Shown here: positions 61,501 to 64,000 of the stretch, one piece after another | Position numbering within the stretch: position 1 is the first letter of the stretch | Layout: every line of letters begins with the position of its first letter | NCBI GenBank assembly: GCA_030770545.1 | Contig: CM061105.1 | Coordinates: 15,738,501 to 15,802,500 of the forward strand | Length of the DNA: 64,000 nt | Direction of reading: 5' to 3' | Origin: Macropodus opercularis | Taxonomy: Eukaryota; Chordata; Actinopteri; Anabantiformes; Osphronemidae | The notes under the pieces: model-generated | Told to the model about the DNA's origin: nothing | The model's input: only the letters and a program-made list of their open reading frames with translations | Database searches by the model: none | Program-made: the position numbers and the translations under genes

Positions 61501-62953
61501 TGTGGAAGAAAAGATGTTTATGAAGCCAAAGTTACATCCCTTAATGTTTTTAATGGAACCAGGCTGATCAGGAAGTTTGTGAATCAGTTACAGTTACTTT
61601 GTTTACCACAGAATAAACAGTCCAAGCATACACTGCCTGAGCGTCAGGACGGAGGCTGCGTGATGCTGAGAGCCTCGCTCCCCTGTCAACGGTTTAAACT
61701 GGGCTTTCGTGCCTGCAGGCGCCTTCACCTGAGCAGTGCCGCGCTGTGTTTACAGTCTGGGGAATAACACACTGATTTATGAGCAGCGTTGCTCTGTGTG
61801 GAGACTGATTTGCACAGGAACAATAGTCTAGAGCATGAAAATGATGTCAGTGGTGATTTATTTGCATGCGTTGTGAATGTAGGTCAGCGAGTCAGTAGGT
61901 CGCTCTGAGCAGCGCGGGGCAGGTGATGGAGGCGGACTCCTCAGACGTGATGTTGCTGTTGGGGTCCGTTCCAGGTCCTGTACTGTACAGAGCTGTGCTC
62001 CTTATCCACTGAGGTGCGACAGCGGATATTAGACTTTATTCCCTCACTTCATCCAACATACACAGATGTTGTTTTGACTCTAAATGTAAAGTGCTTTTGT
62101 AAAGTTTATTTTACACTGTTGAAACGCTTCTCTCAGCCTGTTGACAGAACTAAAAAGCAGCTTAATGCTAAGCTGACCTTTACACAAGCGCCAGTCTTTC
62201 CATGTGATGCTGCTTCAACCCTCTGGAGCAGTAGGAAGATTCAGTTGCTCTCTCATATGCTGATGTGCTGCTTTTTTCCAACCCTGCCTATTTATCCGTT
62301 AGTCACCACCACAGCTCTGAAGCTGCTGCCAAGGCCTCCGCCGGTTTCACAAGCTTCTATTTCAGCAGTTTGGTTTGTTTGGCTTTCAGTGCTGAAACGT
62401 GAAGGTGGTTTGGAAAAGCTGCAGATTCAGGTTCTGGCGCTGGTGGTAAAGAGAAAAATCCAGAGATGAAACGAGTCGCAGGCTTTTTGCTGAGCTCGTG
62501 TGTTTGCTGTTGTCTTCCTTCCTCGGAGCCTAATGCAGTTGTAGGGATTCATGGATTTCTCCGCTCTAGTGTCCGGTAAATAGGATCACGTGTAGCATTT
62601 GTGCTTCCACGTCATCGCTGCTCAAAAACCGTCTTCACACAGAAGATAATATTCCATGTTAAGTCTGTCAGGCTTCGGTAGAAGTTTACCACGTCCCGGT
62701 TTTATGGGTGGGTCTGTGAGTCGCTCGCTAAACACACGTGGTTCATGGTTTTCACTTCTCTTCGTGGCCTCTATGTGCACAGGAGTATTTTGCTGCTGGG
62801 TGGCAGCTAAATGTCAGTTTTCACCTTTCTGTGTAATGCGGCTCATGAATTTCTAGCTTGTGGAGAAAATTCAGATCATGTCATGACTCGTACCCGCGTC
62901 GTTGTGTACCGCGCTTCATCTGTTCTCACGCTTTCCCTTCTCTACGTCCACAG

Positions 62954-63141
62954 ACGTACATCGGCTCCATCTTGGCGGCGGTGAACCCGTACCAGCCGCT
63001 CCCTGGCCTGTACGACCAGCCCGCGATGGAGCTGTACAGCCGACACCACCTGGGGGAGATCTCCCCGCACATCTTCGCCGTGGCCAACGAGTGCTACCGC
63101 TCGCTGTGGAAGAGGCTGCAAAACCAGTGTGTCCTCATCAG
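62954..63141 (+). CDS. myo10: MYO10 coding exon 4 (motor domain, up to the P-loop)
   Basis: Sixty-two codons plus two bases, from TYIGSILAAVNPYQPL to NQCVLI. TYIG-IL-AVNPY is the universal myosin motif preceding the ATP site, and HIFAVANECYRSLW is the conserved helix before the P-loop. The exon ends AG|GTGCGT, so the split serine codon completes in the next exon, which should begin with the GESGAGKT P-loop. The acceptor is CTACGTCCACAG. Residues 94-155. Intact and under clear protein-level conservation; the gene continues past the right edge. Confidence 0.97.
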
Positions 63142-64000
63142 GTGCGTGAGAATCACTGAGCTTACGAAGTTGAAGGTTATTTGAAGTCTCCTAATTGGCT
63201 CTTCAGGAACTAAGGGATGGCTGAACGTCCACATTCAAACGCTTTGATCGAGGCTCCAGTTCCTACCTTTGGCTGCAGCTCTGAGGATCTGAGCGCTCCA
63301 CTCAGTTGCCTTCTTCATGCTGTGCCGCCTGCTTCTCTTCCTCACATCCTTCCTCTTTGATTTTAGCCGGATGACTTTCACATCCACTCCATTGTTTTAT
63401 CAGACACGCTGAGGCATTTGCTTCCCTCCCGACTTCAAATAAAGTATTTTTGGATCCTTTTCAGAGCTTATTAACTTTGGAGGACACATTTGTGTGAGTG
63501 GTCTTGGTTTTGCAGCGTAGGATGAAAAGCTTGGGTTGTAGGTGGCGAGTTTCAACTTGTGTTGCAGTTTTCTTACATTATTTTACAGGCAGCGTGGATA
63601 ACGAGACACACGCCGCCTCGTTAAAGCTAATCCACTTTGAGCTGAAGAAAGCAGAATGTGAGCAGAGGCGTCGTTCTCCGTGATGATGTGGTCCCACGTG
63701 AAACAAGCAGCACCTCCCATGTTTGCCTCACTCTCCTCTGTCTTTGTGCGGAGGACAATCAGTCTCTTTTGTCTTCCAGGATGTTGGTCAGTGGGATGAA
63801 CCACGGTTTACACAGCGGGGCGTAAACACAAATGTCGTCGTCTGACTCCCCGAGCTGCACAGTAGCGTTGTTCTGTTCACAGAAACCCATCGCGGCTATA
63901 GAGTCGCTTGATTCGCGTCCGTGTCCTCGCTGATTCCTGGATTTTTCTGCTTCAACAAGCACGTTGGCCCCTCAGGGTCCAGCCTCCTCATCTCAGTTTG
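63142..64000 (+). other. myo10: Start of MYO10 intron 4
   Basis: No P-loop exon (GESGAGKT) was found in any frame of the remaining 859 bases, so exon 5 lies outside the window. Nothing else recognisable is present. Confidence 0.85.

Larger units (their letters stand above)
56830..62953 (+). other. myo10: MYO10 intron 3 (6.1 kb)
   Basis: No additional exon recognised. It contains the 70-bp direct repeat pair at 57,651 and 58,471. A 151-codon open frame at 62,014-62,469 resembles no known protein and is treated as chance. Confidence 0.9.

Noticed and set aside
62014..62469. 151-codon open frame in MYO10 intron 3
   Set aside because: No recognisable family and no convincing splice signals or Kozak context. 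Its length is within what chance gives over 64 kb.
63142..64000. MYO10 P-loop exon
   Set aside because: No GESGAGKT coding in any frame, so it lies beyond the window.

Overview
The window is vertebrate nuclear DNA, almost certainly from a teleost fish. It has split genes with GT-AG introns, many dinucleotide repeats, CpG-rich promoter-like stretches and very little coding sequence. Two genes can be named with confidence. BASP1 (brain acid soluble protein 1, also CAP-23/NAP-22) lies on the minus strand, with its whole protein in one exon at 12,822-13,421. MYO10 (unconventional myosin X) lies on the plus strand; its first four coding exons are at 34,947-34,967, 52,475-52,573, 56,671-56,829 and 62,954-63,141. 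They encode the first 155 residues of the motor domain, stopping two bases into the serine codon that precedes the P-loop. The rest of MYO10 lies beyond the right edge.

The genes are head to head (BASP1 leftward, MYO10 rightward), the same divergent order as I recall for the mammalian BASP1-MYO10 pair. Layout: 1 to about 10.7 kb is intergenic sequence downstream of BASP1, with no gene I can support but a striking run of RFX-type X-box palindromes. About 10.8-12.8 kb is the probable BASP1 3' UTR. 13.4-31.6 kb is probably one BASP1 intron leading to a CpG-rich untranslated first exon that ends at a good splice donor at 31,585. 31.8-34.3 kb is a short spacer between the two promoters, with a strong CTCF motif. 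34.3-34.95 kb is the MYO10 promoter and leader, with three upstream ORFs. From there to 64,000 is MYO10 exons and introns.

The two genes are not a pathway, but both act at the cell cortex. BASP1 is a myristoylated PIP2/calmodulin-binding protein of growth cones, and myosin X is the filopodial motor. Linked regulation is possible given the roughly 3 kb promoter spacing, but the sequence alone does not show it.

No mobile element with intact ends, tRNA, rRNA or CRISPR array was recognised. I found no new protein system. The noteworthy signals are regulatory or structural: a convergent pair of CTCF motifs (14,921 plus strand; 32,205 minus strand), the X-box cluster, two strong hairpins (30,251 and 45,472), a 70-bp near-identical direct repeat 820 bp apart, paired homeodomain/PBX-like motifs, and a (GT) tract of about 115 bp.
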